Source of the DNA: Allomyces macrogynus ATCC 38327
Lineage: Eukaryota; Blastocladiomycota; Blastocladiomycetes; Blastocladiales; Blastocladiaceae
NCBI GenBank assembly: GCA_000151295.1
Contig: GG745331.1
Location: 1,356,071-1,366,420, forward strand
Reading direction: 5' to 3'
DNA: 10,350 nucleotides
A program made the translations under genes and the position numbers. The stretch's first letter is position 1; the number at the start of each line of letters is the position of its first letter. This document shows, piece by piece, positions 1-7,948 of this stretch. The notes beneath the pieces are model-generated. The model was not told the DNA's origin and searched no databases. It saw only the letters and a program-made list of their open reading frames with translations.

Positions 1-134
1 GATGGGCCCCGCCGAAGGCCATTCCCCCCGGCCCCTTACTTGGGGCTTACTGGCTCCCGCCAATTGCCCCGCCAGGGGCATTCATCAAACTCGCCAAAAC
101 GAGGCCGGTTGACAAACGCGAAAATGCGCCCCTG
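1..134. other. 3' flank of the SSX2IP gene; doubtful sequence at the very start
   Basis: This stretch lies beyond the TGA of the minus-strand SSX2IP gene and should hold its 3' UTR. The first 60 or so bases are rich in short C and G runs, similar in style to the clearly degraded right end of the window, so base calls here may be poor. I see no coding signal. Confidence 0.4.
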
Positions 135-1847
135 TCAAGTCGCGGGCCAAACGACGTGCGCCGCCTGCGACCGCGACGGAGTCGGCGACGCGCCGTACCC
201 GACGCCCGTCGCACCGTACGCCGGGAGCGGGTCCGGGCGCGGCGCGGCCGCAGCCGCAGCCGCAAATGGCGGGCGAGCCCCCGCTGCGGCAAGCGGACGC
301 GCATGTTGCATGAACGAGCTCGCTGACGACTGGATATCGCTGGCGCCGTCCCCGCCACCGGCGCGCCCAATATCGTCGTCGTGCAGCCAATTCTCAATCT
401 GCGCCGAGTGCTGCACCATATCATTGCTGAGTTCGCCGAGCTTCGACGCGAGCACCTGGATCCGGTCGTCCTGGTCGCGAATATGATCGTTCTGCTTCTC
501 GATCGTGGCCTCGCGGTCGGCCAGGGCGTGCGCGGCGGCAATCGACTCGGCGTGGTCGTCCCACTCGTTGCGCAGCGCCTGCAGCGCTTCGTACACCCGC
601 TGCTCAATCGTTTCGCGCACGAGTTCAAATGGCATGTTGAGGACGGGGGGTGGCGAGTCGCCGGGCACAACGCTCGCGTGCATGTGCTGCAGTTCGCGCC
701 ACAGGTCATAGAGCGATTGCTTGAGGTGGTCGACTTCGGCGAGCAATTCGCGCTCACGCTGCTCGGTCGCGTGCAGGACTTGCGCGTAGAATTCGTCTTT
801 CTCGCCGAGTTTCTTGCCGCGGAAGGGGGTCGGGTTCGCGACGGTGAAGTAGATTTTTGCGTCGCGCAGGCGGTCGTTGGTGAGCTTGAGCATCTTCTCC
901 TTGGCCTGTTTGAGCTCGCGCTCCCATTTGCGCTTCTCGTGCTGGGAAGGGGGACATAGGTGGTGGGTGAGCGGCGGGCGCGAGATGGGAAAAGTGGTGC
1001 GATCAAGTCGTACATCAAACTGAGCCTTGGATTTTAGGAAACTGCTCTTGGTGCGCTTGAGCTCGTCGGCCGTCACCTTGAGCCGCTCGTTGACCTCCTT
1101 GAGCTGACTCTGCAATTTGCTGAGTACAGAGAGGGGCATGGCGTCAACAACTGAAGAGCCCACTTTCGCCGACGCAGTGGCCAGCACGCAGTCGAAGTGC
1201 GTACCTGCACTTGGCAATCTGCGCCCGTGCTTCGCGCTCCACGAGCGCCGTGCGGTCTTGTTGCCTCTCCTATTCATCATCCCGCCCGTCACGACTCGTT
1301 GGTCAGTCGCATCGACTGAAAGAGACGGCCGCAAATGAGAAAAACGGTACCAATTTCGCGACCATCGTGTCATAGTCAGACTCTACCCGACGAAAGTTGG
1401 ATTCGAGGTCTGAGCGGTAGGCGCTTTCGCGCTAATTCAGCGCGTGAGGTCAATCATCGCTGCAAACATTGGTGCCGACACCCGCACAGACGAACCTGTC
1501 GGTGCTGCAGGAGCATGAACATGGCGTTCATAATATCGGCGGCCTGGTTCTCGTTGGCGCCCACGAATTGGAGCGGACTGGGGAGGCCGTTGAGTGCGAG
1601 TTCGCGGTTCAGGTACTCGACGGCATTGTCGAGGTTCTCGGGACCGGCAAACGAGGTCCTGGCGCGGCGAACAAGGGTGAATAAGTTGCGCGACGACGGA
1701 GAGAGGCTCGGGTGCAGATTGAACGGCAACCGACGGTTGTCGGACTGGAAATGCATACGATTGGTTGGATGTCTGCTCGAAACCCGGGTCCTCGTCCATG
1801 ACGTAGTCGCCGTCGTCGGCGTAATACGACGTGCGTCCGAGCATCAT
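135..1847 (-). CDS. SSX2IP/ADIP (Msd1-like) coiled-coil centrosome protein, six exons
   Basis: Exons, read on the minus strand: 1847-1759, 1658-1496, 1431-1351, 1269-1205, 1119-1014, 941-135 (stop TGA). They join in frame to 436 aa. The family (afadin- and alpha-actinin-binding protein in animals, Msd1 in fission yeast) anchors microtubules at centrosomes or spindle poles. Seen in the sequence: the family N-terminal block near residues 32-84, with ENLDNAVEYLNREL resembling the human NIEQSISYLDQEL; long coiled coil at about 85-250; a KRKWERELKQAKEKML stretch matching the family's central helix; the conserved FELVRETIEQ segment near 272-281; and an Ala/Pro/Gly-rich tail with a seven-Ala run. 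The human protein is longer (about 614 aa). ATG 1847 is the first in frame after a stop and has A at -3. Introns are 100, 64, 81, 85 and 72 nt; the last could also be read through because it has no stop and a length divisible by three. An N-terminal extension is possible (see findings). Divergent from ORC5. Confidence 0.86.
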
Positions 1848-2218
1848 TTTGGCGGGAGAACACTTGTCGAAATGGGCTGTTCAGGTTCGTGGTCGTTTTG
1901 GAAAGTGGTCGTCTCGTACGGGCGGTTCTTGGCCACGAGCGGGTAGTCGCCGGCCCACGTTTGCTCGGCCGGGTGGAATGCCTCGAGTAGACTGGTTGCC
2001 GCGAGTTGAAGGTCGCGAACGGTTGCTGGACGTTGAGGGATTGATGAACTGGTGGAACGGTCGGTCGTCTTGCCACCGTTGAGCCGCCTCTTGCTTGCGG
2101 TGAGATGCGGTGGAGCAGGTCAGCCAGCAACACATGATCGAGCAGTAAAGGCAGGGACACTCGACATCGTCCTCGTCTCTTGCCAGCTCGCGATCAATCC
2201 ACCATTGCCGTATCCACC
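1848..2218. promoter_or_regulatory. Divergent intergenic region between SSX2IP and ORC5
   Basis: These 371 bases separate the two start codons and must hold both promoters and 5' UTRs. I see no clear TATA box. On the minus strand an open frame from about 2118 down to 1846 has good codon composition (for example DLQLAATSLLEAFHPAEQTW) and ends in a TGA that overlaps the SSX2IP ATG. It has no ATG of its own. It could be an N-terminal part of SSX2IP shifted by one base, an upstream exon, or chance; see findings. Confidence 0.5.
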
Positions 2219-3974
2219 ATGCCACCAAGAGCAGCACCACCAGCGACGCTCAACCTGGACGAGGTGGCCCAAAAGTTTCCGCAACGAGCCGAGGCCATTG
2301 ATGAGCTGCAAAACCTCCTGGGCGATGTTCGTCAAATCAACTTCAGCGCCCTATCGTAAGTGCCGAATCCTCATGCCCGCACGCCCGCGTCTGGTCGCTT
2401 CTGCTGTCTAGCTCGACCTACCTGCTCCCCGAGTACCCATTGTCGTGCACGGCGCCTCTTCAACAGGCAAGACGGCCGTCCTGACGGCAGTGCACGCCAC
2501 CTACAATGTCGCCAGGCCATTCCATGCGGCGCTCGTTTCATGTGAAACGGCCATCACACCCAAACTGCTTTTGACCAAGGTTATCCAGCAATGGACCGAA
2601 TCGAAGACACGACCGGATCGGGTCGCGGTGCCAAGGGCCGACTCGCTCTGCGGTTTTGTGACGGCGGCACGAGCCGTGATCCCATCCGGAGCGACGGCAC
2701 GTCGCGTCATGGTCCTGCCGATTTGATCCTGGCACGTGGTCTTCATGTTCCTGGGTTGACGAAGATGATGTACTGTTTCCGCAGATCATCGACGACGCCG
2801 ACCAGCTGCTGGGATGGGGAAGCGAGATTATCCAGTTTTTGCTCCGCGTCGCTGAATTGGTGCGTTCAGCCTTGGTTTTTGTCAAGTCATTGGACAGGGA
2901 AACTCATCTTGTACGTTCTCCACCCCAGGCCAGTCGCCCAATCGTGCCCATTCTCGTCACCAAATCCGATTGGCGCCAGTTCACGCCGCTGTTCCCGGCT
3001 CTCGTCGTCGAGTTTCCGCCCTACTCAAAGGAGGACGTGTGCTCCATTTTGCTCGAGTCGGCCCCCGCCGCTGACGTTGTCGACGACGCGAACGGCGATG
3101 GCGAAAACGAAGCCGCAGCGGATCCATTCCCCGTCTACCAGCTCCTCGCCGAAATGCTGTTTGATACGATGCGGCAGTGCTGCAACAATCTCGAGGAGAT
3201 TCGCTACGTGACCAACCACGTCTTTGCGCTCGCGCGCACGCTGATTGCTGATGGGACCGGTACTCTCGCTTTCTTCCAACTTCTCGCGCGCGCTTCAAGC
3301 CTGCTATCTGATCATTCCCACTCGTCATTTGCTAGTCGACGTCAAGTACCCGCATCGCGTCATGAACCACGTCAAGGAAGACATCAAGCACCTGACGATG
3401 CAGCTCTACTCGGGCCATTCGTCGGCGCCCATGACCGCGGAAAAGGACGATAAACTCAACCTCGAGCTGCCGACGACGACCAAGTTTTTGCTGATTGCTG
3501 CCTACTTGGCGTCCTACAACCCGACTACGCTCGACCGCCATTTCTTCACCAAGGGCCGCGACACGTCGCAGGTCAAGCGGCGCAAGGTCGATGCCTCGGG
3601 CAAGAAAGTTGCCGGTGCTGGGCCCGTGCGACAGCAGCTACTAGGGCCCAAGACGTTCCCGCTCGAGCGCATGCTGGCGATCTTTCACTCGATCGCTGAC
3701 GAGCAGGTCGAGAACAACATGGACATTCACCACCAGGTGCGGTTGTGATTTGCCGGTCACGTTGCAGTGCGACGCGATACTGGCACTCACCCATCACGAT
3801 GTCGACTTGTAGGTCGCGACGCTCATTTCGCTGCGGTACCTGACGCGCGTGAGCGCGGCCGATGCGATCGACAATTACCGATGCAAGTGCAACGTTTCGT
3901 TTGAGATTGTGCAAAAGATTGCCAAATCGCTGCGGTTTGAGCTGAGTGAGTGTCTGCATGATGTCCATTCGTGA
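2219..3974 (+). CDS. ORC5: Origin recognition complex subunit 5 (ORC5), six exons
   Basis: Exons 2219-2326, 2412-2711, 2785-2859, 2929-3259, 3336-3736 and 3813-3974 (stop TGA) join in frame to 458 aa; human ORC5 is 435 aa. ORC5 is an AAA+-like subunit of the six-protein complex that marks replication origins and loads MCM helicase in the nucleus. Seen: Walker A GASSTGKT at residues 50-57; Walker B IIDDAD at 137-142; FLLRVAELASRPIVPILV, which aligns without gaps to human GFLRLQELADRNVTVLFL; and the C-terminal signature FLLIAAYLASYNP followed by LLGPKTFPLERMLAIFHSI, nearly the human sequence. Start ATG 2219 sits in the strong context TCCACCATGC. Introns are 85, 73, 69, 76 and 76 nt. The 69-nt intron (2860-2928) has no stop and keeps frame, so simple ORF callers would translate it as a false 23-residue insert. 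A GTAAGT at 2356 would be a textbook donor, but using it breaks the frame; GTTCGT at 2327 keeps it. The last residues (ELSECLHDVHS) match the human end DIIKYLYDFL in length and pattern. Confidence 0.95.
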
Positions 3975-4144
3975 ATTTTTCTTGAACATGCAGTGGTTTT
4001 TCCTTTTCTTCATTCTCTTCCTGACCGTGAGGGCTCTTCTCCGCGCGGCGTCTGCTCCGAACAGTACGACGGAAAAGAGACCTGCCGGCGCCCAAAATTA
4101 TCGTAAACGAGCATGTGTCTTTTAATTTTCCCTCGTCCTTGAAC
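3975..4144. other. Spacer after ORC5 with a pyrimidine-rich tract
   Basis: This is probably ORC5 3' UTR and the 5' region of the next small gene. A T/C-rich run at about 3992-4022 resembles the tract before a 3' splice site and is followed by AG at 4031 and 4064. A plus-strand frame from 4032 to 4147 is open and reads plausibly (PKIIVNEHVSFNFPSSLNM at its end) but has no start codon before the ATG at 4145. It is either 5' UTR or an upstream exon. Confidence 0.35.
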
Positions 4145-4661
4145 ATGGTGAGAGCAGCCACGGTGTCACGACGGCAAGCGGATCTGTTCAGCTTGGCAGC
4201 ACTTCTTGGCAACGGACGAACCGGGTCCACCCGGCGTGTTGTGATCTGATCACAGCTCTCGACCAAAGCGGACGAGCGCTCCGACGACAACCACCCCGGC
4301 GCTCGTGGCGACACCCCCAACTTCTCGCAAACGATTTGGCGACTGCTCGACTCGCAGCCCATCATCAGCACGGCGTCTCCACACACACGCGTCCTCCCAC
4401 GCACTCAAGTACCCAGCTCTTGGACCCCGGATCACTGCAACCGGCCGCAAGCCGCCGCCGCCGTGCCGTCGCCGCCGCAACGACAGCCTGTAAGTGGAAC
4501 AGATCCTTGTTGCACCCGATTGTGGGTGGGCACTCGACTCGGCCTTAGATTGGCCCCCCTCAGTCGAGTCGCTTGTGGGGGTTCTGGAAGTTTCGACTGC
4601 CATCCACCGACTGATCGCGGATCGTTACGACGCTGCGATCCGGCGCATTTCCAGTTTTTAG
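4145..4661 (+). CDS. Small unrecognised spliced gene; 5' end uncertain
   Basis: I do not recognise this protein. The best-supported parts are exon 4256-4408 (residues such as NFSQTIWRLLDSQPIIST) and exon 4503-4661, which ends in TAG and reads SVESLVGVLEVSTAIHRLIA, helix-like and with ordinary codon choice. They join in frame across a 94-nt intron (4409-4502, donor GTACCC, acceptor ACAG). A stop just before 4256 forces an upstream splice. The simplest solution is intron 4148-4255 (108 nt, donor GTGAGA), which puts the start ATG (4145-4147, A at -3) alone in the first exon and gives 104 aa. The donor is atypical for this window. The alternative is that these exons form a C-terminal extension of ORC5 (see findings). 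The stop is only 48 bases before the TMEM164 ATG, so the TMEM164 promoter would lie inside this gene. There is no predicted membrane segment and no known motif. Confidence 0.42.
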
Positions 4662-4709
4662 ACTGGACCTCTCTCGGCCTCTCGTCGTCCCCGCCTGTAA
4701 CGCTCCACT

Positions 4710-5966
4710 ATGCCGTGGTACATTTTCGACCGGCACGTTCTCGAGCCCCTCGGGGACTTTGTCAAGATGTGGTCGGCCGACTTGCCGCTTGAGTCGGACT
4801 TTTCGACGTCGCTGTTTGGCAGCTGGTACCTGACGCCCAAGCAGCACGCAGCCGAGTTTATCATCTACAACCTTGCGTTCATGTATCTTTTTGTCGTTTT
4901 CTTGAAGAAGGCGCTCGCGCCGGGGTGCGTTACTTTCACGAATCTCGCACGCGTTGGTTTGTGGGGACTGCGCTCTGACGTGAATACGTGATAGCACGGC
5001 GATTGCCAAGGCGCTCGAAGAGGCCAAGAAGGCGGCGCCAACGCGCCGATCCAAAGTCGATTTGGCCCTGGTCGCGGTCCTGGCCGCGTCCTTGGCGCTC
5101 GTTTGGTACCATAAGGGCAACTCAGGCACGCGCATCTTTTTACTGCAGCCGTGCCACGTTAGCATGGTCACGCTCATTATCATGATGCTGTGGAGCCCCA
5201 TGAGCAGCGTGCCGCATGTACGCCCCGTTCTTCCGATTGCATCGTTCGTCGCTGTGATTGGCCGTATACTGATGCCGTCGGTTTCCCCTCTCCTAGGTCG
5301 TCTTCAACGTCTATTTGCGTACGTAGTGCTAGTTTGTGCTCGTTTTGACTCGATTTATTGCCAAGTGCTGACACCGTGGATCGTTATTGGAGAACAGACA
5401 CGATGTGGGGAACGTGCGTACCTCCATAATGCGGATGTTGCGTGCCCGTGGAGAGTAGCTTGATCTAACGCGTTGCATTGTTGCTAGGCTCTTGGCGATC
5501 TTTTCTCCCGACTTGCGGGACAACAAGCAGTTCCTCGAGGTCGAGAACTTTTGGTTTGGTACGCACTCAACCGTCCTGCTGTCTGCCATCCGCGCGCCCC
5601 ATCATTGACTGTTCCCTCCGTCTCCTTCTAGAACACTACGCGCTCCTGATTACGCCGCTCATTATCACCTACAACAACCGTCTTGTCGCGTTTCCGGCTT
5701 CGCGCGACTTGGCGTTGGCGTCGTTCCTGTTCAAGGCGCTTTACCACTCGTTCGTGTTGGCGCCCGTCTCGCTGCGGTCCGGCAACAACCTTAACTACCT
5801 GCTGATGCCGCCGCCCGGCCCGCTCCAGTGGTTTGGCGAACTCTACCGGCTCGTCATGTACCTGTTCTGCTGCCTGCTCACGTTCGCGACGCGGTATGTC
5901 CTCGCCGAGGTGGTGCTGCGCATCATGCCGCGGCGCAAGGGGGTTGAGAAGGTCAAGGGCGAGTAA
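4710..5966 (+). CDS. TMEM164-family membrane acyltransferase, six exons
   Basis: Exons 4710-4924, 4995-5217, 5297-5318, 5398-5413, 5488-5558 and 5632-5966 (stop TAA) join in frame to 293 aa; human TMEM164 is about 297 aa. The human protein is a multi-pass membrane enzyme reported to transfer acyl chains onto ether phospholipids. Seen: N-terminal hydrophobic segment near 48-65 (EFIIYNLAFMYLFVVFL); charged loop 78-93; membrane segment 94-110; the family motif LLQPCHV at 121-127, matching human LLNPCHL, whose cysteine (125 here) is the reported active-site residue, followed by His126; WGTLLAIFSP, matching human NGALLALLFP; EHYALLITPLIITYNN; then FKALYHSFVLAPVSLRSGNNLNY, like human [20 protein letters not shown]. 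The tail is basic (RRKGVEKVKGE). Introns are 70, 79, 79, 74 and 73 nt. Exons three and four are only 22 and 16 nt and encode residues 147-159. Length and motif order agree with the family throughout, so I am confident of the family but not of the exact substrate. Confidence 0.95.
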
Positions 5967-6271
5967 AGCTCAGTAGGGATGGGCGAATAGGTGGAGAAGA
6001 GAGATATTGATGTGAGGAACAGATTGACACTTGAGTCGTTTGTGTTTGCGTACACCGTCGTTTGGGGGAGGGCATTCCGGGAGAACAGCAACGTCACGGC
6101 CGTCAGAGCCGAACCCCTAGGGGACTCGGAGAGGGGGAAGGCCAATCATTGAACTCTCATAACATGATCATCGTCGACAGGAACGAGCGTCGAAGGCAGT
6201 GTTCCCCTCAACCATTCCCAGCCAAAGTTTTATGTACCTGACAAGCATCAGCGACCGCCACTCCATGCAAA
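5967..6271. other. Intergenic region between TMEM164 and the 7TM gene
   Basis: These 305 bases hold the 3' UTR of the TMEM164 gene and the promoter and 5' UTR of the next plus-strand gene. The only structure I see is a near-perfect palindrome at 6109-6129 with core CCCCTAGGGG (6114-6123). There is no ORF with coding character and no clear TATA box. Confidence 0.5.
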
Positions 6272-7645
6272 ATGACCAGCAATTCGACGCAATCGCTTCC
6301 CTTATGGGTCCAAGTCGAGGTTGCAACATACGGCAGCTCGGATGCGGCTGCGACGATGGCGATATGCCTGCTCACGTCGGTCGTGATTGGGGTGTATTGC
6401 GTGCGAGCCATGCTCGCATCCAAGGCGGTGTGGTACCATGCTGGTATCGCTCTGACGACGCTCCCGCTCTTCATCAACAATGTCGCGTACTTTGCTGTGA
6501 TATTTGGCACGCCCCTCGCTATGGCAAGTTGAGTTCATCCTCGTTCTCGAGTTCGCTGGCAGTGGTCGGTTCGATCTCTGTGATTTCGCGCTGACGTCGC
6601 CGATGCTTCGAAAGAACGTTTATGAGGTGCTCCAGGTCGTGTCGCCAGTCATGACGAGCGTGTTCGTCTTTTGTCTGACGTTGGAGCGATTCAAAGGTCG
6701 CGATGTTGCCGACTGCTCTCTTGGGCGCGATTGAGCGTCTCCTCAAACTGACAGGCTGGTCCTTTTTCATCACAAAGTGTTTTCCGTGTCGGGCCTCGCG
6801 AGGTGGTTCACGCCGCGCGTCCAAACGCGGATGGTCGCGTTCACGACGACTCTCCTCTTTGTCGGCCTCGCCCTGATCGCGTGGTCGTACATGGGCACGC
6901 TCACCATGACGGACCCGATCCCGACCTCCATCTTCCGGCAACGCATCATGACATTCGTCGTCGGCACCTGCTCGATCGGAGACTTGGCTATCACCGTCAT
7001 CATTTTTCGCCTGGTGCTTCGCATCCGATCACAAGTGCTCGTGCCGTCCAACGACCATTACATGCCGCCCTCAGGTCGTAACTCGTTGACACCGTTGCCG
7101 CCCACGGCCGCTTCCAAAGCGGAACTCGTGGCTGCGTCTGTACCGTCGTCGACGCCGTCGTTGCCCGCACGACAAGCAATGACCCGCTCGCCGTTGACGA
7201 CGTCTCGCGCTCTGCGCGCCAACCCGCGCGCGCAGCAACTGGTCCGGCGCCTCCTCGTGTCGCTCGTCACGATGTTCGTGCTGATGGTCGTCGGCATCTT
7301 GATTTTCCCGTTTGCAACGATTTACCTTGGTACGGGTGCGGACCACGTGGGTCGTGTGCCCGCTCCTGGAAACTGACCGCGTGCGTCATCGCGGATAGAA
7401 AACTGCATCGCGTACTTGACAGTGCACTTGTACATTCTCGTGTCGATGGTACGCAATCTCAGAGCGCGCGCCCTCGACTTGCGACGTTGCTGGAGGACTA
7501 ACCTTCCCGGATGTCGATTCAACAGATCCAGTGGGTCTACACGGTGGACTTGGTCAACTTGCGCCGATCCAGCACGACGGGCAATACGTCCGGACCGTCG
7601 CACGGGGCCAAGCAGCAGCACCGCGGATCGCGCGGCCACTCGTAG
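6272..7645 (+). CDS. Unrecognised seven-helix membrane protein, receptor-like layout, five exons
   Basis: Exons 6272-6486, 6563-6661, 6755-7329, 7399-7448 and 7526-7645 (stop TAG) join in frame to 352 aa. By hydrophobicity I count seven membrane segments, roughly 26-48, 55-75, 92-113, 131-152, 169-192, 271-296 and 298-324. Between segments five and six is a loop of about 78 residues rich in Ser, Thr, Pro and Ala. The C-terminal tail is short and basic (NLRRSSTTGN, then Gln/His/Arg). The N terminus is short and polar with a possible N-glycosylation site (NST, residues 4-6). This layout resembles a G-protein-coupled receptor with a long third inner loop, but I see no DRY, NPxxY or other class signature and name no family. 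The second donor is either 6662 (GTTCGT, 93 nt, preferred because it fits the local splice signal) or 6680 (GTTGGA, 75 nt, adding six residues). Other introns are 76, 69 and 77 nt. Convergent with RIB43A. Confidence 0.7.
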
Positions 7646-7948
7646 CCACGCGAGACTCTGTCCGAGTGGAGCTGACGACGAAGCAAAGGGGTGAACTGTG
7701 TGCGCGAGGGACTAATCTGTCGCATTGGACTTGGGTGGGAATGCTCCGAGCATCGAATGGGTTTTGAAGTGCTTTCCGTTGGCGAGCGTTGGCATGGCAG
7801 TGTGCGGTGGAGTGGGGTCATGGTCGACTCGCAGGACCTTTGACCTCGGAAGGAAGAGGCGCCGCAACGGAGAGACCATGACCCGCGCCAACGAGCAGCT
7901 GGAAATTCAGTCCTGCCGCGTTACATCCACTCCCTCCAGTCCCCCAGC
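7646..7948. other. Convergent 3' region between the 7TM gene and RIB43A
   Basis: These 303 bases lie between two stop codons on opposite strands and should hold both 3' UTRs. Short open frames occur on both strands but have no coding character or recognisable sequence. I see no clear AATAAA signal. Confidence 0.5.

Noticed and set aside
230..300. GC-rich short repeat (GCCGCAGCCGCAGCC) as a possible tandem repeat element
   Set aside because: It is codon repetition encoding the poly-alanine stretch of the SSX2IP tail.
381..959. Plus-strand open frame of 192 codons
   Set aside because: It lies opposite the last SSX2IP exon, whose minus-strand product matches the family; the plus reading is a shadow.
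1881..2240. Minus-strand frame starting with ATG at 2240, Trp- and Cys-rich
   Set aside because: It begins inside the ORC5 coding start and its later half is Arg/Ser/Pro-rich. Its first part reads oddly well, but there is no support for it as a gene.
2356..2411. ORC5 first intron using the perfect GTAAGT donor at 2356
   Set aside because: This splice puts Walker A out of frame. Donor GTTCGT at 2327 keeps frame and gives the same spacing to Walker A as in human ORC5.
2911..2979. Intron with perfect GTACGT donor inside ORC5 exon four
   Set aside because: It would remove the conserved strand PIVPILVTKSDW that aligns with human VTVLFLSEIVW.
3958..4125. 55-codon plus frame with a signal-like hydrophobic start overlapping the ORC5 end
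   Set aside because: The hydrophobicity comes from a pyrimidine tract typical of a splice acceptor, and the rest has no protein character.
3823..4404. Minus-strand open frame of 193 codons
   Set aside because: It overlaps the conserved last ORC5 exon, has Arg/Ser-rich composition, and matches nothing I recognise.
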